Assembly (NCBI GenBank): GCA_006969625.1 | Contig: CP030885.1 | Span: 496,001-560,000, forward strand | Direction of reading: 5' to 3' | Source: Rhodospirillaceae bacterium | GTDB taxonomy: Bacteria > Pseudomonadota > Alphaproteobacteria > Kiloniellales > DSM-21159 | Length of the DNA: 64,000 bases | Part shown: positions 9,226-16,717 of the stretch, in pieces | Position numbering within the stretch: position 1 is the stretch's first letter | Layout: each line of letters begins with the position of its first letter | Notes under the pieces: generated by a model | The model's database searches: none | What the model was told of the DNA's origin: nothing | What the model saw: only the letters and a program-made list of their open reading frames with translations | Made by a program: the position numbers and the translations under genes

Positions 9226-9676
9226 GCAGCAGGCGGCGGGCGGCCAGGCGCGCGAAGCGCAGGGTCAGCGCCTTGCGCCGCGCCGCCGGCAGCTTGCGGT
9301 CGGGGACGTCGCGCAGGATGCGGGCGTCGTAGGCGTCGGCGACGATCAGCCCCTGGTCGGCGGGCAGGATCTCGCGCGGAAAGTCGGGCGGCACGGCGAA
9401 GTAGAGGCGCTCACAGAACGCCAGGTAGTCCGGCCACTTCCGGTCGGCGCGGAAGTCGGCGACGCTGGTCTTGATCTCCACCGCCCAGAGGCCGCCGGCC
9501 TCGCCGAGCGCCAGCAGGTCGAGGCGCCGCCCGTTGGCCAGCGGCACCTCCGGCAGGCAGGCCAGGCCCATGGCGTCGAACAGCCGGGCGACGCCGCGGG
9601 CGACGCCGGCAGCGGCCGGAGGCACGAGATCGGCGGCCGGGTCGAAGGGCCGAGGGAGCGACGGGGCTTGCTTCAT
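9212..9676 (-). CDS. mmcB: MmcB family DNA repair protein
   Basis: Small (154 residues) restriction-endonuclease-fold protein of the MmcB family, which in Caulobacter belongs to the DNA-damage regulon. Visible features: RRLDLLALGEAGGLWAVEIK, a PD-(D/E)xK-like core with D, E and K of the nuclease fold (LDLL...VEIKTS), then VADFRADRKWPDYLAFCERL and YFAVPPDFPREILP. The start is ATG at 9676, next to the divergent promoter of the small exported protein. It converges on and overlaps the ICMT-like gene by 14 bp. Confidence 0.88.
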   Translation of the reverse strand: MKQAPSLPRPFDPAADLVPPAAAGVARGVARLFDAMGLACLPEVPLANGRRLDLLALGEAGGLWAVEIKTSVADFRADRKWPDYLAFCERLYFAVPPDFPREILPADQGLIVADAYDARILRDVPDRKLPAARRKALTLRFARLAARRLLLSQG

Positions 9677-9698
9677 ACTGCGTTAAGCCGCATATAAT
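9668..9698 (+). promoter_or_regulatory. Candidate sigma-70-type promoter with near inverted repeat
   Basis: A perfect TATAAT lies at 9693-9698. The best -35 is TTGCTT at 9668-9673 with a long 19-nt spacer, so that part is weak. The -10 is bracketed by TGCGTTAAG (9679-9687) and CTTACGCA (9700-9707), a one-base-imperfect inverted repeat that could be an operator. It would drive the small exported protein at 9770; in the other direction it overlaps the mmcB start. Confidence 0.4.
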
Positions 9699-9769
9699 AC
9701 CTTACGCAACGGGAGAATTGGGCCAGGACCGGCCCCCGAGGCGAGCACACGGTCGAAAGGCAGGATGCC

Positions 9770-10057
9770 ATGAGCGACACGAGACGCCAGAGCGAAGTCG
9801 GTATGGACGAGTCGAGCGGCAAGACGGAAGGGCAGGCGGCCCCGCGGGTCGGCAACCCGGATCGCCGTCGCGCGCTGGCGCGCCTCGGCCTGTCGGTCGC
9901 GGCCGCCTATAGCGCGCCGACGCTGCTGCGCATCGACCGCAGCGCCCAGGCGCAGATCTTCCCGACCCCCTGCCCGCCGCCGGGCGGCGGCGCGCCGCGC
10001 CCGCCCGGCTGCCCGCCGGGTTCCGGCACACCGGGTGGCGGTCCGCCGGGGAGTTGA
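9770..10057 (+). CDS. Small exported Pro/Gly-rich protein with twin-arginine-like leader
   Basis: Function unknown (95 residues). Residues 1-27 are polar. NPDRRRALARLGLSVAAAYS then resembles a Tat-type leader (basic RRR followed by a moderately hydrophobic stretch) and ends near SAQAQIF, a plausible AxA-type cleavage site. The remaining roughly 30 residues are almost only Pro, Gly and Cys (PTPCPPPGGG, PPGCPPGSG, PGGGPPGS). Two cysteines in the mature tail could form a disulfide. It sits alone behind a TATAAT box, convergent with the membrane protein at 10119. Similar short, low-complexity exported proteins occur in related bacteria, but I know no function. Confidence 0.6.
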   Translation: MSDTRRQSEVGMDESSGKTEGQAAPRVGNPDRRRALARLGLSVAAAYSAPTLLRIDRSAQAQIFPTPCPPPGGGAPRPPGCPPGSGTPGGGPPGS

Positions 10058-10118
10058 TCCGGCGGCGGCGAGGCCGAAGCGCCGCGTGCGCCGCCGCGCT
10101 TGCGCACGAGTGCGAGCC

Positions 10119-10592
10119 TCAGGGGCCGAACAGCATCTCCAACTGCCGCACCAGCGTGTCGTAAGCGGCGTGCAGCCCGCCGTCCGGGAAGAGGTCGACG
10201 CCCATCGCGTTCTTCAGCAGGTAGAGGCCGGCCAGGAAGGGCGTCAGCAGGATCGCCAGGGTGACGACGTAGGCGAAGGCGTCGCCGGTACGCGAGATCA
10301 CGCCCTCGCGCCGCAGCCGCTCCAGGGTGCGGCGCTCGCGCCCCATCAGCAGCACCAGGTAGATACGCCGGCCGAACAGCGGCAGCGAGCGGCGGACGTC
10401 GATCCAGTGGCGCCCCGGCCCGCGCCCGGCGAACATCAGCTTCAGGGCGGCGCGCTGGTCGGGGGTGAAGCTGTCCGCCGTCGCCCGGTCGATGCGGGCG
10501 AAGTACTCGGCGAAGAAGGGGTCGTCCCGCCAGTCGGCGGGCTCGGCGGCCCGCCGAGACAGGCGGGGATGCGGGACTTGGCTGAGCTGCAT
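10119..10592 (-). CDS. Hypothetical protein with C-terminal transmembrane helix
   Basis: No family recognised (157 residues). The N-terminal two thirds are soluble and charged (DWRDDPFFAEYFARIDRATA, DSFTPDQRAALKLMF). A basic segment RHWIDVRRSLPLFGRR precedes a short hydrophobic IYLVLLMGRERR, and a clear membrane helix AYVVTLAILLTPFLAGLYLL lies near residues 109-128. The layout recalls cytoplasmic domain plus membrane anchor. The ATG at 10592 is accepted although the ribosome-binding site is poor. It lies at the left edge of the lower-GC segment that begins near 10650. Confidence 0.6.
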   Translation of the reverse strand: MQLSQVPHPRLSRRAAEPADWRDDPFFAEYFARIDRATADSFTPDQRAALKLMFAGRGPGRHWIDVRRSLPLFGRRIYLVLLMGRERRTLERLRREGVISRTGDAFAYVVTLAILLTPFLAGLYLLKNAMGVDLFPDGGLHAAYDTLVRQLEMLFGP

Positions 10593-10851
10593 GTCCGCCA
10601 GCTTGCGCTGGCCGATTTGCCAAAGCGTTAATCGCCGGGGCGTTGGCGCGGCGGCGCGCCGTCCAGGGTGTCACCCATGTCTTAGGCGTCCGTTTTGCTC
10701 GGTCCCGTTGGGCTCGCTCAACACCGCCTGAGACTACGTCTTCGAGCGACATCGATTGACCGATTACGGTCTCACCAACATGAGGCGTGGCTGTTCGAGC
10801 AAGATCGGTCCGGCAGGCAATCGCCTGAAACAGGGTGTCGGGCCGGATCCA
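10593..10851. other. Left boundary of lower-GC insert, no gene recognised
   Basis: This 259-bp gap between the membrane protein and the TSUP gene marks where base composition drops from the surrounding very high GC. I see no convincing ORF, tRNA fragment or insertion-sequence end. A remnant of a mobile element is possible but not shown. Confidence 0.4.
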
Positions 10852-11601
10852 TCAGCCGACAAAGAACAGCACTGTCATCGTCAGGCCGATGCCAATAATC
10901 CCATAGCGTAGCAGGCTCGTGCACTCCAACCGTCGCACGAAATGTGCCGTGACATAGGCACCGCAAACATTGGACACTGCCATGGGTAGAGCAACTTCCC
11001 ATGCAATGAGACCAGAAGCCGCAAATGCGGCAACCGCCAGCAAAGCAAGAATCGAGGATAGGAGGTTCTTCAGGCCGTTCATGCCGTGAAGGTTGCGGTA
11101 GCCTTGAAGCGAAAGCGCGGCGAGCATGAGGATACCCAGGCCGCCGTTGAAGTAGCCGCCGTAAGTCATCACGAGAAGCAAGATGCTCGCTGCAAAGATT
11201 GGCGAGCGGACATTGATGTCGTGCTGCTCCAGGAGACTTAGCAGGCGCGGGGCTCCGGCAAACAGAAGCGTGGCTGTTAGCAGAAGCCAGGGGACGAGTT
11301 TCAAGAATGCGTCAGGAGAAGTCACGATTAGCAGGAGTGCGCCAGAGATCCCGCCGACTGCCGAGAGCGCAATGATCGTTCCCAGGCGCAAAGCGCCTTC
11401 CGCGCGAATGTCGTAGCGGTAAGCCCAGACGCTCGCAAAGTACCCGGGGACGGCCATCGTCGTCGCCGTCGCATTGGCAACAACAGGCGGAACGCCAGTC
11501 CAGATCAGCGCAGGCAAGGTCACGAAGGTGCCGCCGCCTGCAATCGCGTTCAGGGACCCGCAGAGAAAACCTGCGGCGACGATGATGATGGTTTCGACCA
11601 A
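10852..11601 (-). CDS. TSUP (TauE/SafE) family membrane permease
   Basis: Integral membrane permease (249 residues) of the TauE/SafE family, whose members export sulfite, sulfoacetate or related organosulfur anions. Signature regions are the N-terminal AAGFLCGSLNAIAGGGTFVT with the family's GGG, and the repeated half-motif in MTYGGYFNGGLGILMLAALS. About seven to eight hydrophobic helices are visible. The ATG at 11601 lies opposite a divergent GntR gene with a candidate operator between. Base composition and codon use are clearly less GC-rich than neighbours, which suggests acquisition by transfer. The substrate is unknown. Confidence 0.86.
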   Translation of the reverse strand: MVETIIIVAAGFLCGSLNAIAGGGTFVTLPALIWTGVPPVVANATATTMAVPGYFASVWAYRYDIRAEGALRLGTIIALSAVGGISGALLLIVTSPDAFLKLVPWLLLTATLLFAGAPRLLSLLEQHDINVRSPIFAASILLLVMTYGGYFNGGLGILMLAALSLQGYRNLHGMNGLKNLLSSILALLAVAAFAASGLIAWEVALPMAVSNVCGAYVTAHFVRRLECTSLLRYGIIGIGLTMTVLFFVG

Positions 11602-11643
11602 GTCTCATGCTCCGAGCATTGTAGGCTGGAACGTGAGGGCGTA

Positions 11644-11667
11644 TTGTATTGGTCTACAAATTGGTCT
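11644..11667. promoter_or_regulatory. Candidate GntR operator between tsup and gntR
   Basis: TTGTA (11644-11648), 6 nt, TACAA (11655-11659) form a perfect inverted repeat, overlapped by a direct repeat TTGGTCT at 11649-11655 and 11661-11667. It lies in the divergent gap just upstream of the ATG at 11685 and fits autoregulation plus control of the permease. A TTG start at 11649 would fall inside it, so I prefer the ATG. Confidence 0.45.
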
Positions 11668-11684
11668 GGTTTGCGGCTCGCAAC

Positions 11685-12389
11685 ATGAAATCGCCACACG
11701 TACTTGATGCGCTTCGACGTCTTCTCGATAGTGACGAGGTGGCGATGGGAGAGAAGCTGCCATCGGAACGCGCGTTGGCGCAGCGCTTGTCTTGTAGCCG
11801 CGAAACAATTCGGCGGGCGTTTTCGGTTCTCGAAGATGAAAACAAGCTCTGGCGGCACGTTGGACAAGGTACTTTTCGCGGCCCAAGGCCTGGAACAGCT
11901 CCGCTTCGTGAGAAGCTTCTTGTCCACGCAACCTCTGTCGAGGAGTTTGTGAATGCGAGATATCTGATCGAACCGGTCGTCGCGGCCGAGGCCGCGCGGC
12001 ACGCCACGGCTTCCGATGTGGAGCGGTTAAGTGCCTGCGTTGTCTCGGGTCGCATCGGTCGCGACCGCCTCGAATGTCAAAAGGCGGACGATGTTTTTCA
12101 TCGCACTATTGCAGAAGTGGCGAAGAACCCGGTCCTGTTCTCGTTCTTGAGCTTCCTGTCAGACACGAGGCGTCGTTCCGCTTGGCAAACGCAATGGGAG
12201 CGGACCTACCGACATCTTGGAATCGAAGAGTTCACTCAGCAACACAGCGACCAGCACCAATGCGTCGTCGATGCAATCGCGGAGAATGATCCGAAGGGTG
12301 CGGAGGCCGCAATGCGCTCCCATCTCAGAACGATTGTCGTTGCGCTTCAGAAGGCACCAGGTTCTCCAAAATTCTCTGGGCTCGAATAG
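11685..12389 (+). CDS. GntR family transcriptional regulator (FCD/FadR type)
   Basis: DNA-binding repressor or activator of 234 residues. The N-terminal winged helix-turn-helix shows LPSERALAQRLSCSRETIRR and a wing (LWRHVGQGTFRG). The C-terminal all-helical FCD effector domain has EEFVNARYLIEPVVAAEAAR, DDVFHRTIAEVAKNPVL and the terminal HQCVVDAIAENDPKGAEAAM, carrying the aspartate/histidine metal-site pattern of the family. It is divergent from the TSUP permease and probably responds to its substrate. Low GC shared with the permease marks the pair as one transferred unit. The ATG at 11685 was chosen over TTG 11649. Confidence 0.86.
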   Translation: MKSPHVLDALRRLLDSDEVAMGEKLPSERALAQRLSCSRETIRRAFSVLEDENKLWRHVGQGTFRGPRPGTAPLREKLLVHATSVEEFVNARYLIEPVVAAEAARHATASDVERLSACVVSGRIGRDRLECQKADDVFHRTIAEVAKNPVLFSFLSFLSDTRRRSAWQTQWERTYRHLGIEEFTQQHSDQHQCVVDAIAENDPKGAEAAMRSHLRTIVVALQKAPGSPKFSGLE

Positions 12390-12396
12390 ATGTAAG

Positions 12397-12572
12397 AGAC
12401 CGATTGAGAAGGCTCTGTTCCGTCCCGCGCCTCGCGCCCGCAGTTCCACTGCGCCCCCATCCGGCCACCCATTCAGGATACTGTTTCAGGATACTGTCGT
12501 CGGGTGGCCGGGTGGGGGCGCGGGACGGAACAGTGCCGAGAATGGGCCGCCAGGCCCATTCTCAAACGGCCT
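12397..12572. repeat. MITE-like palindromic element, copy 1
   Basis: Non-coding element with imperfect 16-bp terminal inverted repeats (12397-12412 and 12557-12572) that match those of copy 2 at 42919-43071. Inside are a long stem (arms 12415-12431 and 12517-12533, 17 bp perfect) and a second hairpin GAGAATGGGCC / GGCCCATTCTC (12538-12563). It begins 7 bp after the gntR stop and could end that transcript. The order is inverted relative to copy 2, except that the CAGGATACTGT core faces the same way. Confidence 0.75.
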
Positions 12573-12872
12573 CTCATGAGCGCGCAGGCTCGGGTCGAGA
12601 CCGCCAATAGGGACAGAATTTCCTTGCGAACTCACCAACCGCCATCCGGCGTAGAGAATACGCGCGCTCCCGTGAGTTCTGTCACGCTTATCGCAGACTG
12701 TATCGTTCGCGGCAGACGACTTGGGATTCTCACTCCCTTCAACGGGACCGGGTGGCACGAGTCAGCGTTAAGCGACAACGACTCAATCTGTCTGCGGGTT
12801 ACAGGTTCGGCCAATTCGACAGCAGCACAATGAAAGTGTGGGGCTACCAAGGCACTGATTCTAGTTGAGAAA
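12573..12872. other. Spacer between MITE-like element and tRNA-Arg, no gene supported
   Basis: This 300-bp stretch is lower in GC than the core genome and directly follows the 3' end of tRNA-Arg(CCG) read on the minus strand. Short open frames exist, but one simply translates the tRNA itself and none shows a family. It is the expected attachment-side junction of an integrated element, although no integrase or att duplicate is visible. Confidence 0.4.
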
Positions 12873-12949
12873 TGGCGCGCCCGGGAAGATTCGAACTCCC
12901 GACCTCTTCCTCCGGAGGGAAGCGCTCTATCCAGCTGAGCTACGGGCGC
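12873..12949 (-). tRNA. tRNA-Arg (anticodon CCG)
   Basis: 77-nt cloverleaf: acceptor GCGCCCG pairs with CGGGCGC, anticodon stem CTTCC/GGAAG with loop CTCCGGA (anticodon CCG), T-arm GGGAGTTCGAATCTTCCC, encoded CCA at 12875-12873. The 3' end faces the low-GC tsup/gntR insert. Confidence 0.97.
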
Positions 12950-13051
12950 AGCCGGCCGCTTCGGGCGGCCGATCGATGGCATAGGTAAACCCAACGCGGC
13001 GCCCTGTCGAGAGGGGCTGCGCGCGACGGCCGGGCCACGCCGTCTGCCCAG

Positions 13052-13462
13052 CTAGTCCTTGCGACCGCCCTCGGCGAAGGCGGCGTCGAGCTCGACCTGG
13101 AAGCCCTGGACCAGGCGGTTGGTCTCGTTGGCCATCCCGACCACCGCCATCAGTTCGGCCAGCATCGCATCCGTCATGCCCTTGGCGCGCGCCGCGGCGG
13201 TGTGCGAGTTGATGCAGTAGCCGCAGCCGTTGGTAGCGCTGACCGCGACGTAGAGCATCTCCTTGGTCAGCGGGTCGAGCGCGCCCGGCGCCATCACCTG
13301 CTTGACGCTGGTCCAGGTGCGCTCGAGCAGCGCCGGGTCGACCGCCAGGGCCTTCCAGAAGTTGTTGACCCAGGCGCTGCCGCGGGTCGCCATGATGTCG
13401 TCGTAGACCGCGCGCACCTCGGGCCCCGCCTCTTCGTATTCGATCAACTTCACGCTCGCCAT
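13052..13462 (-). CDS. Carboxymuconolactone decarboxylase / AhpD-like protein
   Basis: Small all-helical AhpD-superfamily protein (136 residues). The redox centre is visible in the family arrangement E-x(n)-C-x2-C-x3-[21 protein letters not shown] with Cys80, Cys83 and His87. By family it is a thiol-dependent peroxidase or disulfide reductase acting in the cytosol, with peroxide or alkylhydroperoxide as likely substrate. The ATG at 13462 has a strong GGGAGG 7 nt upstream. It is divergent from the CobW-type GTPase across about 136 bp. Confidence 0.85.
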   Translation of the reverse strand: MASVKLIEYEEAGPEVRAVYDDIMATRGSAWVNNFWKALAVDPALLERTWTSVKQVMAPGALDPLTKEMLYVAVSATNGCGYCINSHTAAARAKGMTDAMLAELMAVVGMANETNRLVQGFQVELDAAFAEGGRKD

Positions 13463-13598
13463 GCTCGCCTCCCTGCCGGTCGCGGCGGCAGTCTGCGCCC
13501 CGCGCCGGCAAAAGCAAGGCCCGTGCCTTGCGCCGGCACGCCCAGGCGCACAGATTCGCGGGTGTACCCGACATCCCGCCGCAGAGGTTCGCCGTCCC

Positions 13599-14729
<1,131 letters not shown>

Positions 14730-14821
14730 CCGATCGGCGCCCGCAATAGCCCCCAGGCGCAATGCGGTGGTCGCCTGCGGGCGGCTGGACGGCGCATCCG
14801 CGGATCGCTATTTCCTGATTC

Positions 14822-15271
14822 ATGAGCAGCGAGACCGCAAGCGACCCCCGGCTCGAAGAGCTGGCCGAGACCTTCGAGTTCCTCGACGACTGGGAGGAGC
14901 GCTACCGCTACATCATCGACCTGGGCAATGAGCTGCCGCCGCTGGACGAGGCCGAGAAGACGCCGGCCAACAAGGTGGAGGGCTGCGTCAGCCAGGTCTG
15001 GCTGCTGGCCGACGAGGATCCGCAGCATGCCGGCGCCCTGCGGTTTCGCGGCGACAGCGACGCGCACATCGTCAAGGGGCTGGTGGCGGTACTGCTGCAG
15101 CTCTTCAACGGGCGCACGCCTTCCGAGATCCTGGTCTACGACGCGCGCGGCGCGCTCGACCGCCTGGATCTGGCCGGCCACCTCAGCCCCAGCCGCTCCA
15201 ACGGCCTGTTCTCCATGGTCAAGCGCATCCGCGCCATGGCGGCCGAGCGCGCCGGTGCGCCCGTTCAATAG
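14822..15271 (+). CDS. sufE: SufE family sulfur acceptor / Fe-S assembly protein
   Basis: SufE (149 residues) accepts persulfide sulfur from the cysteine desulfurase SufS and passes it to the SufBCD scaffold during iron-sulfur cluster assembly. The conserved sulfur-accepting cysteine is Cys55 in KVEGCVSQVW, preceded by YRYIIDLGNELPPL and followed by FRGDSDAHIVKGLVAVLLQL, all family hallmarks. It stands apart from any visible suf operon, which is common in alphaproteobacteria. It converges on the XRE regulator. Confidence 0.92.
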   Translation: MSSETASDPRLEELAETFEFLDDWEERYRYIIDLGNELPPLDEAEKTPANKVEGCVSQVWLLADEDPQHAGALRFRGDSDAHIVKGLVAVLLQLFNGRTPSEILVYDARGALDRLDLAGHLSPSRSNGLFSMVKRIRAMAAERAGAPVQ

Positions 15272-15289
15272 CGCGCCACCCGGGCGGGC

Positions 15290-15670
15290 TCACAGGGGGC
15301 CGCTGTCGCCCTCGGCCATGACGCGGCAGAGCTGCGCCAGCGCGTCGCGGCAGCGCTCGTTGCGGATCCGGTTGAAGTTGCGCGCCACGTCCAGACTGAG
15401 ACGCTGGCGCTGGGGCACGGCTTCAGCCGGGCGATCGCCGAGACCCTCGAAGAAGAAGTTGGCATCGACGCCGAGCACGTGCGCCAGAGCGTAGAGACGC
15501 GCCGCGGAGATGCGATTTATCCCGCGCTCGTACTTGTGGGCTTGTTGGTAGGTCACGCCGATCAGTTCGGCGAGCTGCTGCTGAGTCAGGCCAAGGAGCG
15601 TACGGCGCTCGCGGATGCGTCGTCCGACGTGCTGTTCGATGTTCCGGTCGTCGTTGCTCTCTCGGCTCAC
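15290..15670 (-). CDS. XRE family transcriptional regulator
   Basis: Cro/CI-type helix-turn-helix DNA-binding protein (126 residues). The HTH is at about residues 16-70: RIRERRTLLGLTQQQLAELI, with recognition helix VTYQQAHKYERGINRISAAR. The C-terminal half has LGVDANFFFEGLGD and a helix LSLDVARNFNRIRNE. Alphaproteobacteria carry many such single-domain regulators of stress or motility genes; no target can be read here. It converges with sufE, 18 bp apart. Confidence 0.86.
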   Translation of the reverse strand: MSRESNDDRNIEQHVGRRIRERRTLLGLTQQQLAELIGVTYQQAHKYERGINRISAARLYALAHVLGVDANFFFEGLGDRPAEAVPQRQRLSLDVARNFNRIRNERCRDALAQLCRVMAEGDSGPL

Positions 15671-15924
15671 GCGCCTTAACCAGCAGTTTCAATTGGCCAT
15701 CCATTACACCTGTGGCGACGCATGATGCAGTCGGCATGTGATGGGGGCAATCGAAAATCAGCCCAAAATTGCATAAACTGCGGTTTCGGACGTATCGACG
15801 ATGCAACGGCGCGGCCAATCCGGCTGAAGCGTGCGCACGGCGGGTCCGTTGGCGCCGCTACGACGGTCGGGGCGAGCTGCCGGTTTCCGGCCTGCGTGCC
15901 CCTGGCGCCTGCCCATCCGGCAGG

Positions 15925-16263
15925 TCAGAGCTGCAAACGGAAGATCACGGGCTCGTCGCCGTAGAGCAGGGGGAGTGCGCCCTGCCTGCGGTAGGCCAAG
16001 CTGGCGGCCTGCGCTTGCGCCGCCGGGACCGGCTCGCGTTCGGCCGCGCCGACGTCCTCGCGCGCCAGCATCGGCACCAGGGCGGCGGTCTCGTCGCGCC
16101 GCCGTACGCGCACCGGGGATGCGGCCGGTTCGACCGGCGTGGCCTCGACGGTCCGGAAGGTCGCGTGTTGCGCCGCGGCCATCGCCTGGGCGGACCGCGT
16201 GAGGCTGCGTGCTTGGAGACCGCCGCGGATCCTGGAACCTTGCACCACGGGCAAGCCGGCCAT
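15925..16263 (-). CDS. Hypothetical protein
   Basis: 112 residues, no family recognised. The ATG at 16263 is preceded by GGGAG at a proper distance. The sequence is Ala/Arg-rich in its first half (SLTRSAQAMAAAQHATFRTV) and ends with an ordered-looking segment, LAYRRQGALPLLYGDEPVIF. No signal peptide or membrane helix. The AT-rich gap behind its start could hold its promoter. It may be a short conserved alphaproteobacterial protein, but chance coding cannot be excluded. Confidence 0.45.
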   Translation of the reverse strand: MAGLPVVQGSRIRGGLQARSLTRSAQAMAAAQHATFRTVEATPVEPAASPVRVRRRDETAALVPMLAREDVGAAEREPVPAAQAQAASLAYRRQGALPLLYGDEPVIFRLQL

Positions 16264-16717
16264 GGCTGCCTGTCTCCCTTTCGGCCACCTCGTCGCAAAC
16301 GGTGTCGGACGAAACCGCGCCGCCTGCGCCTCGAGCCCCCCGGCCAGCGCACCGGTGCCCCCTCGGGCGCAGCGTGCCGGCAGCGGCCATTCTGTTTTGG
16401 TAAACCAACGGTAAATCGCAATTTATACCAAATTCAAGCGATTTTTGTATCAACCAAGGCCGTCAATGTTTGCGGGCGGCAGGCCGAAACGCGGTGGAAT
16501 CTCAGTCGCTTCCGACTCTCGACATAGGTGAGAGCGGGCGCCGCGCAATTCTCGCATACGTCGTTCGACCGGCGGCCGTTTCATCGTTTGTTAAGCCGTA
16601 ATTGTCAGTCTGATGGCCGAATGATCGGCCAGGATGGAGGCGCGGGCCCGCCGGGGAAGGCGGTCCGGCCGGCCGATCGGCAGGGCGCAAGAGAGCAGGC
16701 AGGTAGGAGGGCGGACC
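16264..16717. other. AT-richer intergenic region with divergent promoters expected
   Basis: 454 bp without a supported gene. 16390-16450 is unusually AT-rich for this genome (TTGGTAAACCAA, then AATTTATACCAAATTC), as expected for promoters of the divergent hypothetical gene and the PAS-GGDEF-EAL gene. A 14-base motif GTCAATGTTTGCGG near 16461 recurs near 19331 upstream of phaR. Confidence 0.4.

Noticed and set aside
9907..10752. A 281-residue minus-strand frame
   Set aside because: Pro/Arg/Ala-rich shadow of the small exported protein and the membrane protein; wrong frame for both.
12632..12994. A 120-residue frame containing VAQLDRA...REFESSRAR
   Set aside because: This is the usual translation of a tRNA-Arg gene, not a protein.
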